From: Eggerthella sinensis
Lineage (GTDB): Bacteria > Actinomycetota > Coriobacteriia > Coriobacteriales > Eggerthellaceae
Length of the DNA: 64,000 nucleotides
Assembly (NCBI RefSeq): GCF_003339815.1
Contig: NZ_PPTT01000024.1
Location: forward strand, 1 to 64,000
Direction: 5' to 3'
Below the pieces are notes generated by a model. It saw only the letters and a list, made by a program, of their open reading frames with translations, did not search any database and had not been told where the DNA came from. Position 1 is the first letter of the stretch, and the number at the start of each line of letters is the position of its first letter. Position numbers and translations under genes: made by a program. This document shows, one piece after another, positions 45,525 to 55,477 of the stretch.

Positions 45525-46847
45525 CTAGTCGGCGTCGCCCTCCGGGGCGCGCTCGAGCACGACGCGAATCTTGTCGATGCGATGGCGGTCCATGTCAACC
45601 ACGGTAAACGTGGCTTTGGCGCGGTCGCCGTCCTCAACCGTGACGGAGTCGCCCTCGGCGGGGATGCGGTCGAACACGGTGAGCAGCAGGCCGCCGGCCG
45701 TCTCGCATTCCTCGGACTCGACGGGCTCGAAGCCGATAAGCTCGCCCACCTCGTCGATGGGCAGCGAGCCGTCGATGAGGTAGCTGCCGTCGTCAAGCTG
45801 CACCACTTCGTCCGAGCCGCCGTGCGCGTACTCGTCGTCGATGCGGCCCACGATCTGCTCCATGATGTCGCTCATCGTGACGATGCCGGCCGTACCGCCG
45901 TGCTCGTCGATGACCACGGCAATCTTCGTGCGCTTCTCCTGCAGCGTCTGCAGGAGCTTCGCGATGGGCACGCTCTCGGGCACCGCCTGAATCATGCGGA
46001 TGCGCAAATCCTCGTTGGTGCTATGGGGCGGCAGCGTGTACAGGTCTTTCACGTGCACGAAGCCGACGATGCGGTCCTTGCTGCCGCGGCACACCGGGTA
46101 GCGCGTGTACTTGTACTGCAGCACCGTTTGCAGGTTCTCCTCGAGCGGGTCGTCGAGGTCGATGCACACCACATCGGTACGCGGCGTCATGATGGCCTCG
46201 GCGTCTTTGTCGCCCAGGTCGAAGATGTTGTCCACGTATTCGTTCTGCTCGGGGTCGATGAGGCCGCTTTCGGTACTCTCGTCGATGAGCAGCTTGATTT
46301 CCTCGTCGGTGTACACCTCGTGCTCGTTGGCCACGTCATGGCCGAGCAGCTTCATCACGCCGTTCGTGATGCTGTTGAACAGCCACATGATGGGGTACGT
46401 GATGCGGTAGAACCACACCAGCGGCGTAGCCGTGAACAGGGCATATCGTTCGGTGGAGAAAATGGCCAGCGACTTCGGGATAAGCTCGCCCACCACGATG
46501 TGCAGCGCCGTGATCACCACGAAGCCGATGACGAGGGCGATGGCGTGGATGGCTGCCTCGGGCAGGCCGAAGGCGGCAAGCAGCGGGCCGATGAGCTCGG
46601 ACACCGCGGGTTCGCCCAACCAGCCGAGAGCGAGCGATGCCAGCGTGATGCCAAGCTGGCAGGCCGACAGGTACGCGTTCACGTTGTCGGCGACAAGCTT
46701 GGTGTTCTTGGCGCCCTTGCGACCTTCGTCGACAAGGATTTCAACTTGCGACTTTCGCACGCGCACGAGCGAGAACTCGGCGGCGACGAAGAACGCATTC
46801 ATGAGCAGGAAAAACAGGACAAGAAGCAAACTGACTGCTGGGTGCAT
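45525..46847 (-). CDS. CNNM/CorC-type membrane protein (hemolysin-family, DUF21-CBS)
   Basis: This is 440 residues: four N-terminal membrane helices (DUF21, with LACQLGITLASLALGW-like repeat), a CBS pair in the middle (MTPRTDVVCID, then VVIDEHGGTAGIVTMSDI) and a C-terminal CorC_HlyC domain (YLIDGSLPIDEVGELIG). Members are linked to magnesium or cobalt efflux. AGGAGG lies 13 nt before the ATG, a long spacing. Confidence 0.87.
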   Translation of the reverse strand: MHPAVSLLLVLFFLLMNAFFVAAEFSLVRVRKSQVEILVDEGRKGAKNTKLVADNVNAYLSACQLGITLASLALGWLGEPAVSELIGPLLAAFGLPEAAIHAIALVIGFVVITALHIVVGELIPKSLAIFSTERYALFTATPLVWFYRITYPIMWLFNSITNGVMKLLGHDVANEHEVYTDEEIKLLIDESTESGLIDPEQNEYVDNIFDLGDKDAEAIMTPRTDVVCIDLDDPLEENLQTVLQYKYTRYPVCRGSKDRIVGFVHVKDLYTLPPHSTNEDLRIRMIQAVPESVPIAKLLQTLQEKRTKIAVVIDEHGGTAGIVTMSDIMEQIVGRIDDEYAHGGSDEVVQLDDGSYLIDGSLPIDEVGELIGFEPVESEECETAGGLLLTVFDRIPAEGDSVTVEDGDRAKATFTVVDMDRHRIDKIRVVLERAPEGDAD

Positions 46848-47073
46848 AATTGCGGATGGTCCTCCTTTGTATGACTATTCGCCTTGCAATCGTACGGCAT
46901 TGTTGCACCCGGTCATATGTCCGTTACCTGAAACCCGCATGTTTCCACAAGTGCGACACTCCCTTATGTCAAAGTGACGAAAATGTAAGGGAAACGGTGG
47001 GTTTTGTCATGTTCTCGCAAAGCGGGACGGGTAAGGTGGAAGGCGTCACGCACCGCAACGAAAGGAAGCGCGC

Positions 47074-47172
47074 ATGAGCACTCCCATGAAAGTCATCATC
47101 CCCATCGCCGCCATCGGCATCCTTGGCCTCTGCCTCGTAGCCCAAGTCCCCGTTCTCACAAAAGCCCGCTAG
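47074..47172 (+). CDS. 32-residue single-helix membrane peptide
   Basis: A short frame begins MSTPMKVIIPIAAIGILGL and ends with a TAG, with AAAGGAAG 6 nt before the ATG. It is one hydrophobic helix with a Lys at the inner end. It lies alone in a gap between two minus-strand genes. No family is recognised. The strong ribosome site and isolated position support expression. Confidence 0.45.
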   Translation: MSTPMKVIIPIAAIGILGLCLVAQVPVLTKAR

Positions 47173-47212
47173 AAAGGCAGCCCTCGTCGCGAGCCATCCC
47201 ACCGCGCCGTCT

Positions 47213-48598
47213 CTACGCCGGCGCGAGATCACCATCCTCTTCGAGGACGGGAACATCGCTCGACGTCTCACCCTCGGCTGCAACTGCGTCGTTCGTGCCG
47301 GCATCCTTCGGCAGCACGAGGTTCGCCACGACGGCTACCAGGAACACGACGGCCACGCAGTTCTGCGCGAACACGCTTTGCACGAGCGCCGGGAAGCTGG
47401 CGAACAGGGCCGACACCTGCGTGAAGCCGATGCCCACGGCCAGCGACAGCGCGGCAATCAAAATGTTGCGCTGCGTGAAACCCGCCCGCGCGATCATCTG
47501 GAACCCGCTCACGATGATGTTGCCGAACATCATAATGGTGCAGCCGCCCAGCACCGCCTCGGGCAGCGACGCGAAGATAACGCTGATGATCGGCAGGAAC
47601 GCCGCCAGCACCATGATCACGGCGCCCGTGGCGATAGCCTTGCGGTTCACCACCTTCGTCATGGCCACGAGACCCACGTTCTGCGAGAAGGACGTGATGG
47701 GCAGGCAGCCGAAGCACGCGGACAGCGAGCTGACGAAGCCGTCGCACGCGATGGAGCCCGTGAGTTCCTTCTCCTTCACCTCGCGATTGAGGCCCACCAT
47801 CGTCAAAGCCGACGTGTCGCCGATGGTCTCGGTAGCCGACACCAGGAAGATGAGCGTCACCGACACGATGGCGCCCAGGTCGAAATCGGGGGCGAACGGC
47901 ATGAGCTGCGGCAGCGCGAACAGCTGCAGGTTCGCGAACCCGCTGAAGTCCACCGCGCCCACCACCACGGCGCACGCGTACCCGATGACCAGGCCGAACA
48001 GGACCGACAGCTGCTTCGTCTTCCCCTTCGCCAGCACCTGGAATACCAGGCACGACACCAGCGAGATGGTACCCAGCAGCAGGTTCTGCGGCGAGCCGAA
48101 GTCGGCCGCCCCGCTGCCGCCGCCGAATGAAGACGCACCCACGCCCAGCAGCGAGAAGCCGATGGCCGTCACCACCACCGCGGCCACGATGGGCGAGATG
48201 ATGCGGCGCCAATACTTCGCGAACAGGCCCAACACGCCCTCGATGAGACCTCCCACGATGATGGCGCCAATGGCCACGTTGTAGCCGTACGTTGCCACGA
48301 TACCCGTGAGCACGGTGACGAACGTGAAGCTGATGCCCATGACGATGGGCAGCCCCGAGCCGATACGCCACAGGGGAAACAGCTGGATGAGCGTGCCGAT
48401 GCCCGCGATGAGCATGGCGCTTTGCACGAGCATGCCAATTTGGTCGTCGGCGAGCCCCGCCGCCGCGCCTACGATGAGGATGGGCGCGAGGTTGGCCACG
48501 AACATGGCCAGGATGTGCTGGATGCCATACGGGATGGCGCGCACGACGGGGATGTCGCCGTCGAGCTTGAACAGGTTCTCGTGTGCGAATGGCTTCAT
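47213..48598 (-). CDS. pbuX: NCS2-family xanthine/uracil permease
   Basis: This is 461 residues and about fourteen helices. The family signature [13 protein letters not shown] and the [20 protein letters not shown] segment of nucleobase:cation symporters are present. It takes up xanthine or a related purine with protons. Its start overlaps the end of xpt by 4 bp (ATGA), which fixes the role in purine salvage. Confidence 0.87.
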   Translation of the reverse strand: MKPFAHENLFKLDGDIPVVRAIPYGIQHILAMFVANLAPILIVGAAAGLADDQIGMLVQSAMLIAGIGTLIQLFPLWRIGSGLPIVMGISFTFVTVLTGIVATYGYNVAIGAIIVGGLIEGVLGLFAKYWRRIISPIVAAVVVTAIGFSLLGVGASSFGGGSGAADFGSPQNLLLGTISLVSCLVFQVLAKGKTKQLSVLFGLVIGYACAVVVGAVDFSGFANLQLFALPQLMPFAPDFDLGAIVSVTLIFLVSATETIGDTSALTMVGLNREVKEKELTGSIACDGFVSSLSACFGCLPITSFSQNVGLVAMTKVVNRKAIATGAVIMVLAAFLPIISVIFASLPEAVLGGCTIMMFGNIIVSGFQMIARAGFTQRNILIAALSLAVGIGFTQVSALFASFPALVQSVFAQNCVAVVFLVAVVANLVLPKDAGTNDAVAAEGETSSDVPVLEEDGDLAPA

Positions 48599-49170
48599 CG
48601 GAACGCGATCTCCCCCGTCTCGGGGTTCATGCCGTCCACGATGGCCAGCGACTCGAGGCGGTACCCACGGCGGCGCAGGTCATCGCCGCCCGGCTGAAAG
48701 CCCTTCTCGATGGCGATGCCGATGCCCTCCACCGTGGCGCCGGCCTCGTCAACGAGCTCGATGAGCCCGTTAAGCGCGCAGCCGTTCGCCAGGAAATCGT
48801 CGATGATCAGCACGTGGTCGTCGGCACCGAGGAATTTCTTGGACACGATGACGTCGTACACGCGGCTGTGCGTGAACGATTCGATGCGCGTCGTGTACAT
48901 CTCGCCGTCGAGATTGATGCTTTGCGCCTTCTTCGCGAACACCACCGGCACGCCGAAGTGCCGCGCCACCACGCATGCGATGCCAATGCCGGACGCCTCG
49001 ATGGTGAGAATCTTCGTGATAGGCGCGTCGGCGAACAGCCGCTTGAACTCCTCGCCCATCGCGTCGAACAGGTCGATGTCCAGCTGGTGATTCAGAAAGC
49101 TGTCCACCTTGAGCACGCCCTCCGACTTCACCACCCCGTCGTGCTTGATGCGCTCCTCTAAAAGCTCCAT
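48595..49170 (-). CDS. xpt: xanthine phosphoribosyltransferase
   Basis: This is 191 residues. It transfers phosphoribose from PRPP to xanthine, giving XMP. The PRPP-binding motif [14 protein letters not shown] and the start [12 protein letters not shown] are typical of Xpt. It is the first gene of the xpt-pbuX operon. The leader is only about 80 nt to the next gene boundary, and no purine riboswitch core is visible in it. Confidence 0.92.
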   Translation of the reverse strand: MELLEERIKHDGVVKSEGVLKVDSFLNHQLDIDLFDAMGEEFKRLFADAPITKILTIEASGIGIACVVARHFGVPVVFAKKAQSINLDGEMYTTRIESFTHSRVYDVIVSKKFLGADDHVLIIDDFLANGCALNGLIELVDEAGATVEGIGIAIEKGFQPGGDDLRRRGYRLESLAIVDGMNPETGEIAFR

Positions 49171-49251
49171 GCGTTTCCTCCGTCAGCCGCCCGGACCCGA
49201 AAATGTCGTGTACCGTTCAGTGTACCCGAGCGAGCGGCCGAGCGGGAGGGG

Positions 49252-49656
49252 TCAACCCAACGCCTCGGAAGGCGGCAACATGTTCTCATGCAGGTACGTG
49301 CGCAGGAAGGCGCGCCCCTCGTCGGTAATCTGGTAGGCGCTCTCCCGCTGACCGCCGTCTTCGCGAAAGCAGGCGATCACTCGCACGCACCCGCACCGCA
49401 CAAGCGTGTACAGCACGTTGCGCAGACGTCCGGGCGTGATGCCAAGCTCGCACTGCAGCACGTGCCGCGAGACGATGGCGAAGGGGCCGTCGGGGCGTTC
49501 GTGCTCCGCGAGGTACTGCAAGACGCGCGCCATGACCCGGCGTGTTCTGGCCTGCGGCTTCGCAAGCGGGCCTTCGTAGGGAATAGGGTCGCCCGGCACG
49601 ATGCGCTCGACGGAGCGCACGCCCTCGCGCGCAACCGCGTCCGTCAGCTCGCCCAT
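49252..49656 (-). CDS. winged-helix regulator
   Basis: This is 134 residues. The middle (VLQYLAEHERPDGPFAIVSR, then ELGITPGRLRNVLYTLVRCG) forms a winged helix of PadR/MarR-like type, and the end (ESAYQITDEGRAFLRTYL) is the wing. GAGGACG precedes the ATG. Its promoter contains a poly-G spacer (see 49695-49733), so expression may vary between cells. Confidence 0.65.
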   Translation of the reverse strand: MGELTDAVAREGVRSVERIVPGDPIPYEGPLAKPQARTRRVMARVLQYLAEHERPDGPFAIVSRHVLQCELGITPGRLRNVLYTLVRCGCVRVIACFREDGGQRESAYQITDEGRAFLRTYLHENMLPPSEALG

Positions 49657-49694
49657 CGTCCTCGCGCCTCCCTCCGTGCGACATTTCCTTACCC

Positions 49695-49733
49695 ATCCAC
49701 ATATAATGCCCCCCCCCCGATCATTTTGTCAAG
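49695..49733 (-). promoter_or_regulatory. promoter with a 10-base poly-G spacer
   Basis: On the minus strand a perfect -35 TTGACA is followed by AAATGATC, ten G, then CATTATATG. With CATTAT as -10 the spacing is 18. With TATATG it is 21, and it would be ideal if the tract lost three or four G. The G tract is at 49709-49718. Confidence 0.6.
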
Positions 49734-49789
49734 TGGGAGGGTAAGGATTGCAGGGAGCACGGGCGGGGTGAGCCTCCTTCCCCAAACAA

Positions 49790-49828
49790 CGAGGAGGCCC
49801 GCGCTTGCAGTTTGCGCGGGCCTCCTCG
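49790..49828 (-). terminator. stem-loop terminator of the permease gene
   Basis: CGAGGAGGCCCGCGC and its exact complement form a 15-bp stem with a 9-nt loop, 30 nt after the permease stop. The tail TTGTTT is weakly T-rich. Confidence 0.75.
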
Positions 49829-49857
49829 GGGAGGGTCGATGTCGAAGGGCGGCGGCG

Positions 49858-51366
49858 CTACAGCACCACTTGCCCCGTGAGCAGCAGCACGAGCGAGATC
49901 ACGGCGGCAATCAGGATGATGGCCACCACCACCTTGTCCACCGTGCTCTTCAGGTACGGCTCGTTGCGCTCCTTCTTTCCCCAGATGTACATCACAATGC
50001 CGGGCGCGTACAGCAGCGACATGAGCGTGAGGCCCACCGCTCCCGACGCCCACGCCAGGAAGAAGCTGTACACCACGCCGAAGATGCCGAAGATGCGCCA
50101 CAGGATGAGCGCGCCGCCCACCTTGCCCTTGAACGCCTCAGGCTCGGTGAACGTGATTTTGGCGAAGTACGCCGCCGACAGCAGGTACGGCAGCAGAATC
50201 ATGCCGGCCGACAGCGCGTAGAAGAACTGGTACGTGCTGTCCGAGAACAGCATGGCGATGAGGAACACTTCCACGACGATGTTCGTCACCACGAGCGTGA
50301 CGATGGGAGCGCCCTTCTTGTTCGTTTTCGCGAACGCCTTGATAAACACGCCCTGCTCGGCGGCCTCGTAGGGCGACTCGCTCGACAGCACCGTGTAGCC
50401 CAGCATGGCGCCCACGAGCGACAGCACCACGCCGCCGTTGATGAGGATGGCGCCCCACTGCCCCACCGCGTGCTCCAGCACGCCGGCAAGCGCCGGGTTC
50501 GGCAGCTCGGCCAGCTCGGACAGCGGCATAACGCCCATGCTGAGCATGCTCACCATAAGATAGATGGACAGCACGCACACGAACGCGATGATGGTGGCCT
50601 TGCCCACGTCGCGCTCTTTCTTGGCACGACCCGAAATAGCCACCGCGCCCTCGATGCCGACGAACACCCAGATGGTGATCATCATGGTGCTGCTCACCTG
50701 GTCGAAGAACGGCAGGCCGGGATCGGCGCCGGTGGTCATGTTCGCCATGAAGATGCCCAGGTCGAACTTCTGGAAGAAGATGATGGCCGTGATGCCCACG
50801 AAGATGGGCACGAACTTCGAGATGGTGATGACGGCGTTGACGCCCGTCGCCTCCTTGATGCCGCGCGACACGAGGAACACGTAGAACCAGATGAGACAGC
50901 TTGCCGCGATGACCGAGGGAAGGTTCGTCCCCTCGCCGAAGATGGGGAAGAAGTACGCGAGCGCGCCGCACAGCAGCGCCGAGAAGCTCACCGTGCACAG
51001 CAGCGCGCTGATCCAATAGCCCCAGGCGCTGTTGAAGCCCAGGAAGTCGCCGAAACCGGCGCTTGCATAGCTGTAGATGCCGCCCTTCAATTCGGGCTTG
51101 ATGCGCGAGAGCGCGAAGAACGTCATGACCAGGCACAGAACGCCGATGCCCGAGATACTCCATGCGGTAAGGATAGCTGCGCCACTGGCGCCACCTGCTG
51201 CCTGGTCGCCTGCCAGGGTGAACACGCCACCGCCAACGATGAGCGTGATAACCGTGGTGACCAGGCGGAAGATACCTAAACCGCCTTGGGGTCGGGGAAT
51301 GTCCGGAGACGCGGACGACGCAGCCGAAACTGCCGTGGTCGGGTGGTGCGATGCGGATTCGCTCAT
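49858..51366 (-). CDS. APC-family amino acid antiporter, possibly arginine:ornithine type
   Basis: This is 502 residues, about thirteen helices. The first helix has LIVGGGVFTLAGDQAAGGASG, close to the basic amino acid/polyamine antiporter group that includes ArcD-like exchangers. Arginine use through the deiminase pathway is known in Eggerthella, which fits, but no arc genes are nearby. The ATG at 51366 is taken because the protein then starts like its family, although its ribosome site (GAGGAAA) is distant. Confidence 0.7.
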   Translation of the reverse strand: MSESASHHPTTAVSAASSASPDIPRPQGGLGIFRLVTTVITLIVGGGVFTLAGDQAAGGASGAAILTAWSISGIGVLCLVMTFFALSRIKPELKGGIYSYASAGFGDFLGFNSAWGYWISALLCTVSFSALLCGALAYFFPIFGEGTNLPSVIAASCLIWFYVFLVSRGIKEATGVNAVITISKFVPIFVGITAIIFFQKFDLGIFMANMTTGADPGLPFFDQVSSTMMITIWVFVGIEGAVAISGRAKKERDVGKATIIAFVCVLSIYLMVSMLSMGVMPLSELAELPNPALAGVLEHAVGQWGAILINGGVVLSLVGAMLGYTVLSSESPYEAAEQGVFIKAFAKTNKKGAPIVTLVVTNIVVEVFLIAMLFSDSTYQFFYALSAGMILLPYLLSAAYFAKITFTEPEAFKGKVGGALILWRIFGIFGVVYSFFLAWASGAVGLTLMSLLYAPGIVMYIWGKKERNEPYLKSTVDKVVVAIILIAAVISLVLLLTGQVVL

Positions 51367-51535
51367 AAAATCACCGTTTCCTCGTTGTACGACTGGTAGC
51401 ATGATACTCCACAACGCTGCAATCCGGCACACCGTTATGCAACATTTTGCATGCAGGGCAATCCCAATCGAACATGCACGAGCACACGTACGGGATCCTT
51501 CGGCACGCTTCGCTCGCTCAGGGTGACAAGAGGGG

Positions 51536-54424
51536 TTATTCGATGACCATGCGCTCTACGAGCACGCCGTCCAGCACCGATCGGTTGAGGTCGCAGCCCA
51601 ATCCGGAACCGTATCCCTCGCGATTGAGCGTGACCATGCCGCGCTCGGCCGTGTACGGCGGGTCGGTGATGTCGCTGGAGAAGTAGCGCGCCGTCGCGCC
51701 GATATCGCCCGGCGACCCCACGGCGGGCAGCGTCTCGAACGCGGCATGCAGGCGCTTGGAAACGCCCGTGTCGTACATCCCGCCCATCCACACGTCGATG
51801 CCGCGCGTCTGCGCCATACGCAGGAAGTCGAGCGCCGGTTGCACGCCGCCGCATTTGCCCAGCTTGAGCGCGTAACAGCGCAGCTCGGGATGCGCGAGCG
51901 CGCGCGGCAGGTCGTCGGGGCGCGCGATGGATTCGTCGAGGCAGAGGGGCGTGCGCATCCCCCGCTGCAGGCGCGCGAGGCGGCTGAACAGGTCCGTCGG
52001 GCCGACGGCGGGCAGGCGGCGCGGGTCGAGCGGCTCTTCGATCCAGGCGACGTTCAGGCCGTCGAGGGCGCGCAGCTCTTCGGCTTCGCGCTCCGAGAAG
52101 CTTTGGTTGGCGTCGAGCGTGATCATGATGTCGGGCAACGCGGCGCGCACCGCCTGCACGCAGGCGAGCGCCGAGCCCGGCTTCACCTTGAGCTTCACGC
52201 GCTTGTAGCCCGCATCGGCGCAGCGGCGCGCGGCGGCCACCGTTTCCACTGCCGAACCGAGGCCGAGCACCGCCCCGGCCGGCACAGCGACGCTGCCGCC
52301 CTTGACGGCGGCGCCCGCGGATGCGTTCGCACTCTCGGGCGTACCCCCGATGAGCTGCCACAACGGCTTCTCCACGATCTTGCCGTACAGGTCCCACAGG
52401 GCGGGCTCGAGCGCTCCGCACGCAAGCGGGAACGCCTTGAGTTCGGGCACCGCGGCGAACGTGGCGCTCACCTCGCGCGGATGGAGGAACATCTCGTGCA
52501 GCACGAGCGGCGCAAGCACGTCGTGCAGGATGCGCACGTCCTGGTCGAGCGTCTCGGGCAGGTACCAGTCGGTGGGGAACGCCACGCATTCGCCGAGGCC
52601 CGTGCGGCCCTGATGGTCGGTCACTTCCACGATGACCGATTCGCGGTGCGTCAGCGTGCCCTTCGCCGTTTTGAAGGGCGTGATGAACGGCAGGCGGATG
52701 CGGTGCAGCGTGACGCGCACGACCTCGATGCGCTGGTCGTACGCCTGCTCGAGCGCGGCGCGGTTGACTTTGCCGATGCCCGTGCGCGGAAACTCGTCGA
52801 GCACGCACACGTGCTTGGGCAGGTACAGCTTCGACAGGCGCGGTGCCAAGCTCGCGCGAATGGCGGCGGCAAGCTGGCGGTTCGACAGGTTCGCAAGCCC
52901 GGCGGCTTGAGCCTGCGCCTGCTGCGCGTAGCGGCTCGTTGCCTTCTGCGGCTGACGCGGCTTTTCGCGCTCCACGAAGGCGATGGGACGCCGCCCCCAT
53001 CGCGCGTCGGGCGCGCCGAACACGTGCGCGTCGGCCACCCCGGCCACGCGCAGCAGCTTTTCCTTGATCTCGGCCGGGTACACGTTCTCGCCACCCGACA
53101 CGAACATGTCTTCCGTGCGCTCCTTCACGAACAGCCGCCCGCCGTACAGCGCCGCCGTGTCGCCCGTGAGGAAGAACCCGTCCACCGTGTACGCCGCGCG
53201 CGCGTTGAGGTACCCGCCGAACAGGCCCGGGCCCTTCACGGCAAGGCGGCCGAACCCGTCCTCGCCCGGGTCCACGATGTGGGCCTCGTACCCGGGCAGC
53301 AGACGCAACCCGCCCGTGAACGAGCCGGTCACCTGGGCGTGCGCAATCTGGCTCGACGTCTCGGTCATGCCGTAGCTCGCGTACACCCGCGCGCCCGCGC
53401 GCTGCGCGCGATCGAGCGTCTGCGGGTTGAGGGCGCCGCCGCCCAGCAGGATGCAGGCGTAGCGCGCCACCGTTTCGGCATGGTCGAGCGCCAGCATGTC
53501 CTGCAGCATCTTGTCCACCACCGACACATGAGTGGCGCCCTTCTTCGCCGCGTCGGCCAGCAGGCGCTTCGCGTCGAAGCGCGCGTACAGCGCGAACGGG
53601 CAGCAGTTGAGGATGCTGCGCACAATCACCTGGAAGCCGCCGATGTGGTAGAGCGGCAGCACCGCCTGCCACAGGCCTTCGCCGTGACGGTTGAGGGCGG
53701 TGTTGGAAGCAAGGGATGCCCCGCAGATGTTCGACCAGGTGAGCGACACGGCTTTGGCGCGACCGGTGGTGCCCGAGGTGAACATGACCACGGCGCGCGC
53801 GTCGAGGTCGAACACGTGCGAGGCATGCTCGGCGAAGTGGATGACGCTCTCGGCGGCGTCCTGTTGCGCCACTTCGTTGCGACGACGCAGCGAGGCGCGG
53901 CCCGTGCTTGCGCGCCCGAGCGCTTTCGTGGTGCGCGCCTCAGCGGTGGCCGCGTTGGCACGACCTGCGAAGCTCGTGCGCGGCGCGCGGCCCGCCGTGC
54001 GCGAGGCCACCCCGGAGCTCACCTGCATCTCGCCCGCAAGCAGCGCCTGCGCGCTGTCCACGAGACGGCTCGCGTTGCTTCCGTCGATGCGCAGGGACGC
54101 CAGTCGCACGTCGGGCTTGCGCTCGATGTCGAGCAAGCGGCTGAACTTCTCGGCATCGGTCAGGCGATTGTTCAGCGTGACGAGGGCGAATCCGCCGTAC
54201 GCGGCGGCCAGCATGAGCATCACGTACTCGGGGCAGTTCGGCAAATCGACGGCCACGCAGTCACCCGAACGCACGCCGCGATCGAGCAGGAGCCGAGCAA
54301 GCGCAGCGGACAACATACGCGTCTCGCGATACGAGTACGCTGTCTCGTTGCCCGCTTCGTCAACGTACGTGAAGCATGTGCGCTGCGGACACTGCCGCAC
54401 CATGCTTTCAAACGCGCCGATCAT
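51536..54424 (-). CDS. menE-menC: MenE-MenC fusion: o-succinylbenzoate-CoA ligase / o-succinylbenzoate synthase
   Basis: This is 962 residues. Residues 1-560 are an AMP-forming ligase: FTSGTTGRAKAV (215-226), ASYGMTETSS (349-358), GD at 421 and GKVNR near 552. Residues 570-962 are an enolase-superfamily o-succinylbenzoate synthase: KLKVK (744-748), LDANQ, WIEEPL, LCLDES and KLGKCGG. One protein thus makes o-succinylbenzoate and activates it with CoA. Residues 133-190 are an Ala/Arg/Thr-rich insertion not found in ordinary MenE. The gene follows menB. Confidence 0.9.
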   Translation of the reverse strand: MIGAFESMVRQCPQRTCFTYVDEAGNETAYSYRETRMLSAALARLLLDRGVRSGDCVAVDLPNCPEYVMLMLAAAYGGFALVTLNNRLTDAEKFSRLLDIERKPDVRLASLRIDGSNASRLVDSAQALLAGEMQVSSGVASRTAGRAPRTSFAGRANAATAEARTTKALGRASTGRASLRRRNEVAQQDAAESVIHFAEHASHVFDLDARAVVMFTSGTTGRAKAVSLTWSNICGASLASNTALNRHGEGLWQAVLPLYHIGGFQVIVRSILNCCPFALYARFDAKRLLADAAKKGATHVSVVDKMLQDMLALDHAETVARYACILLGGGALNPQTLDRAQRAGARVYASYGMTETSSQIAHAQVTGSFTGGLRLLPGYEAHIVDPGEDGFGRLAVKGPGLFGGYLNARAAYTVDGFFLTGDTAALYGGRLFVKERTEDMFVSGGENVYPAEIKEKLLRVAGVADAHVFGAPDARWGRRPIAFVEREKPRQPQKATSRYAQQAQAQAAGLANLSNRQLAAAIRASLAPRLSKLYLPKHVCVLDEFPRTGIGKVNRAALEQAYDQRIEVVRVTLHRIRLPFITPFKTAKGTLTHRESVIVEVTDHQGRTGLGECVAFPTDWYLPETLDQDVRILHDVLAPLVLHEMFLHPREVSATFAAVPELKAFPLACGALEPALWDLYGKIVEKPLWQLIGGTPESANASAGAAVKGGSVAVPAGAVLGLGSAVETVAAARRCADAGYKRVKLKVKPGSALACVQAVRAALPDIMITLDANQSFSEREAEELRALDGLNVAWIEEPLDPRRLPAVGPTDLFSRLARLQRGMRTPLCLDESIARPDDLPRALAHPELRCYALKLGKCGGVQPALDFLRMAQTRGIDVWMGGMYDTGVSKRLHAAFETLPAVGSPGDIGATARYFSSDITDPPYTAERGMVTLNREGYGSGLGCDLNRSVLDGVLVERMVIE

Positions 54425-54463
54425 CGCTGCCGGATTCCTGCCTCTCGACGTGCCGCTTCGATC

Positions 54464-55303
54464 CTAGGGGAATTTGGGGAACTGGGTGAAGTCGGGAGCG
54501 CGCTTCTCCTTGAACGCGTCGCGACCCTCTTTCGCCTCGTCAGTGGTGTAGTACAAAAGCGTCGCGTCGCCGGCGAGCTGCTGAATGCCTGCAAGCCCGT
54601 CCGTCGCCGCGTTGAACGACGCCTTCATGAAGCGCAGCGCCGTGGGGCTGAACTGCAGCATCTCCTGCGCCCAGCTCACGCACTCCGCTTCCAGGTCATC
54701 GAAGGGAACCACTTTGTTGACGAGGCCCATCTCAAGCGCTTCGGCCGCCGAATACTGACGGCAGAGGTACCAGATTTCGCGCGCCTTCTTCTGGCCCACG
54801 ATGTCGGCCAGATAGCCGGCGCCGTAGCCCGCGTCGAAGCTGCCCACCTTCGGACCGGTCTGGCCGAACTTGGCCGTTTCGGCCGCGATGGACAGGTCGC
54901 ACAGGATGTGCAGCACGTGCCCGCCGCCGATGGCGTAGCCGTTCACCATGGCGATGACGGGCTTCGGCACCACGCGGATGAGGCGCTGCAGGTCGAGCAC
55001 GTTGAGGCGCGGGATGTTGTCCTCGCCCACGTAGCCGCCGTTGCCGCGGATCTTCTGATCGCCGCCGGAGCAGAACGCCTCGTCCTCGTGACGGCCGCCG
55101 TGGTTGGCGCCCGTGAGGATGATGACGCCGATATTCGCGTCGTCGCGCGCTTCGCTGAATGCGTCGTACAGTTCGTTGACGGTGAGCGGGGTGAACGCAT
55201 TGCGTCGCTCGGGCCGATTGATGCTGATTTTGGCGATGCCGCCTGCTGTTTCGTAGATGATCTCGCGGTATGCCTTGCCCGCCTGCCACGCGATGTCGCC
55301 CAT
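54464..55303 (-). CDS. menB: 1,4-dihydroxy-2-naphthoyl-CoA synthase
   Basis: This is 279 residues of the crotonase fold. [16 protein letters not shown], the oxyanion-hole and active-site segments ([22 protein letters not shown]) and the [14 protein letters not shown] segment are typical of MenB, which closes the second ring of the naphthoquinone. The ATG at 55303 has GAAAGGA upstream. An in-frame start at 55363 is less supported. Confidence 0.93.
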   Translation of the reverse strand: MGDIAWQAGKAYREIIYETAGGIAKISINRPERRNAFTPLTVNELYDAFSEARDDANIGVIILTGANHGGRHEDEAFCSGGDQKIRGNGGYVGEDNIPRLNVLDLQRLIRVVPKPVIAMVNGYAIGGGHVLHILCDLSIAAETAKFGQTGPKVGSFDAGYGAGYLADIVGQKKAREIWYLCRQYSAAEALEMGLVNKVVPFDDLEAECVSWAQEMLQFSPTALRFMKASFNAATDGLAGIQQLAGDATLLYYTTDEAKEGRDAFKEKRAPDFTQFPKFP

Positions 55304-55477
55304 GGCCGTCCTTTCGTCGCGCACGCTGATGCGGCGGCGCGGTGTGTAGAAGGGGATCTCCAACTAGATACCTCGTATAGTACCGCGTATTCCGCGTTCT
55401 CGCACCTCATAGCAAAATTTCTCCGAAAAGAGGAGCAATATTTCGACAATGGTTGAGGGTGGGGCGGGCCCCTGTCC

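Noticed and set aside
49171-49250. Possible purine riboswitch before xpt
   Set aside because: The leader is too short and the conserved loop bases are not present. Only a direct repeat of GTGTAC is seen.
51490-51535. Palindrome-like sequence with CTTCGCTCGCTCAGGGTGAC
   Set aside because: It resembles widespread extragenic repeats of gut bacteria, but only one copy is seen here and no function can be given.
51746-55456. 1236-residue plus-strand open frame opposite menE-menC and menB
   Set aside because: It spans two real genes and the gap between them, has biased composition and no domain.
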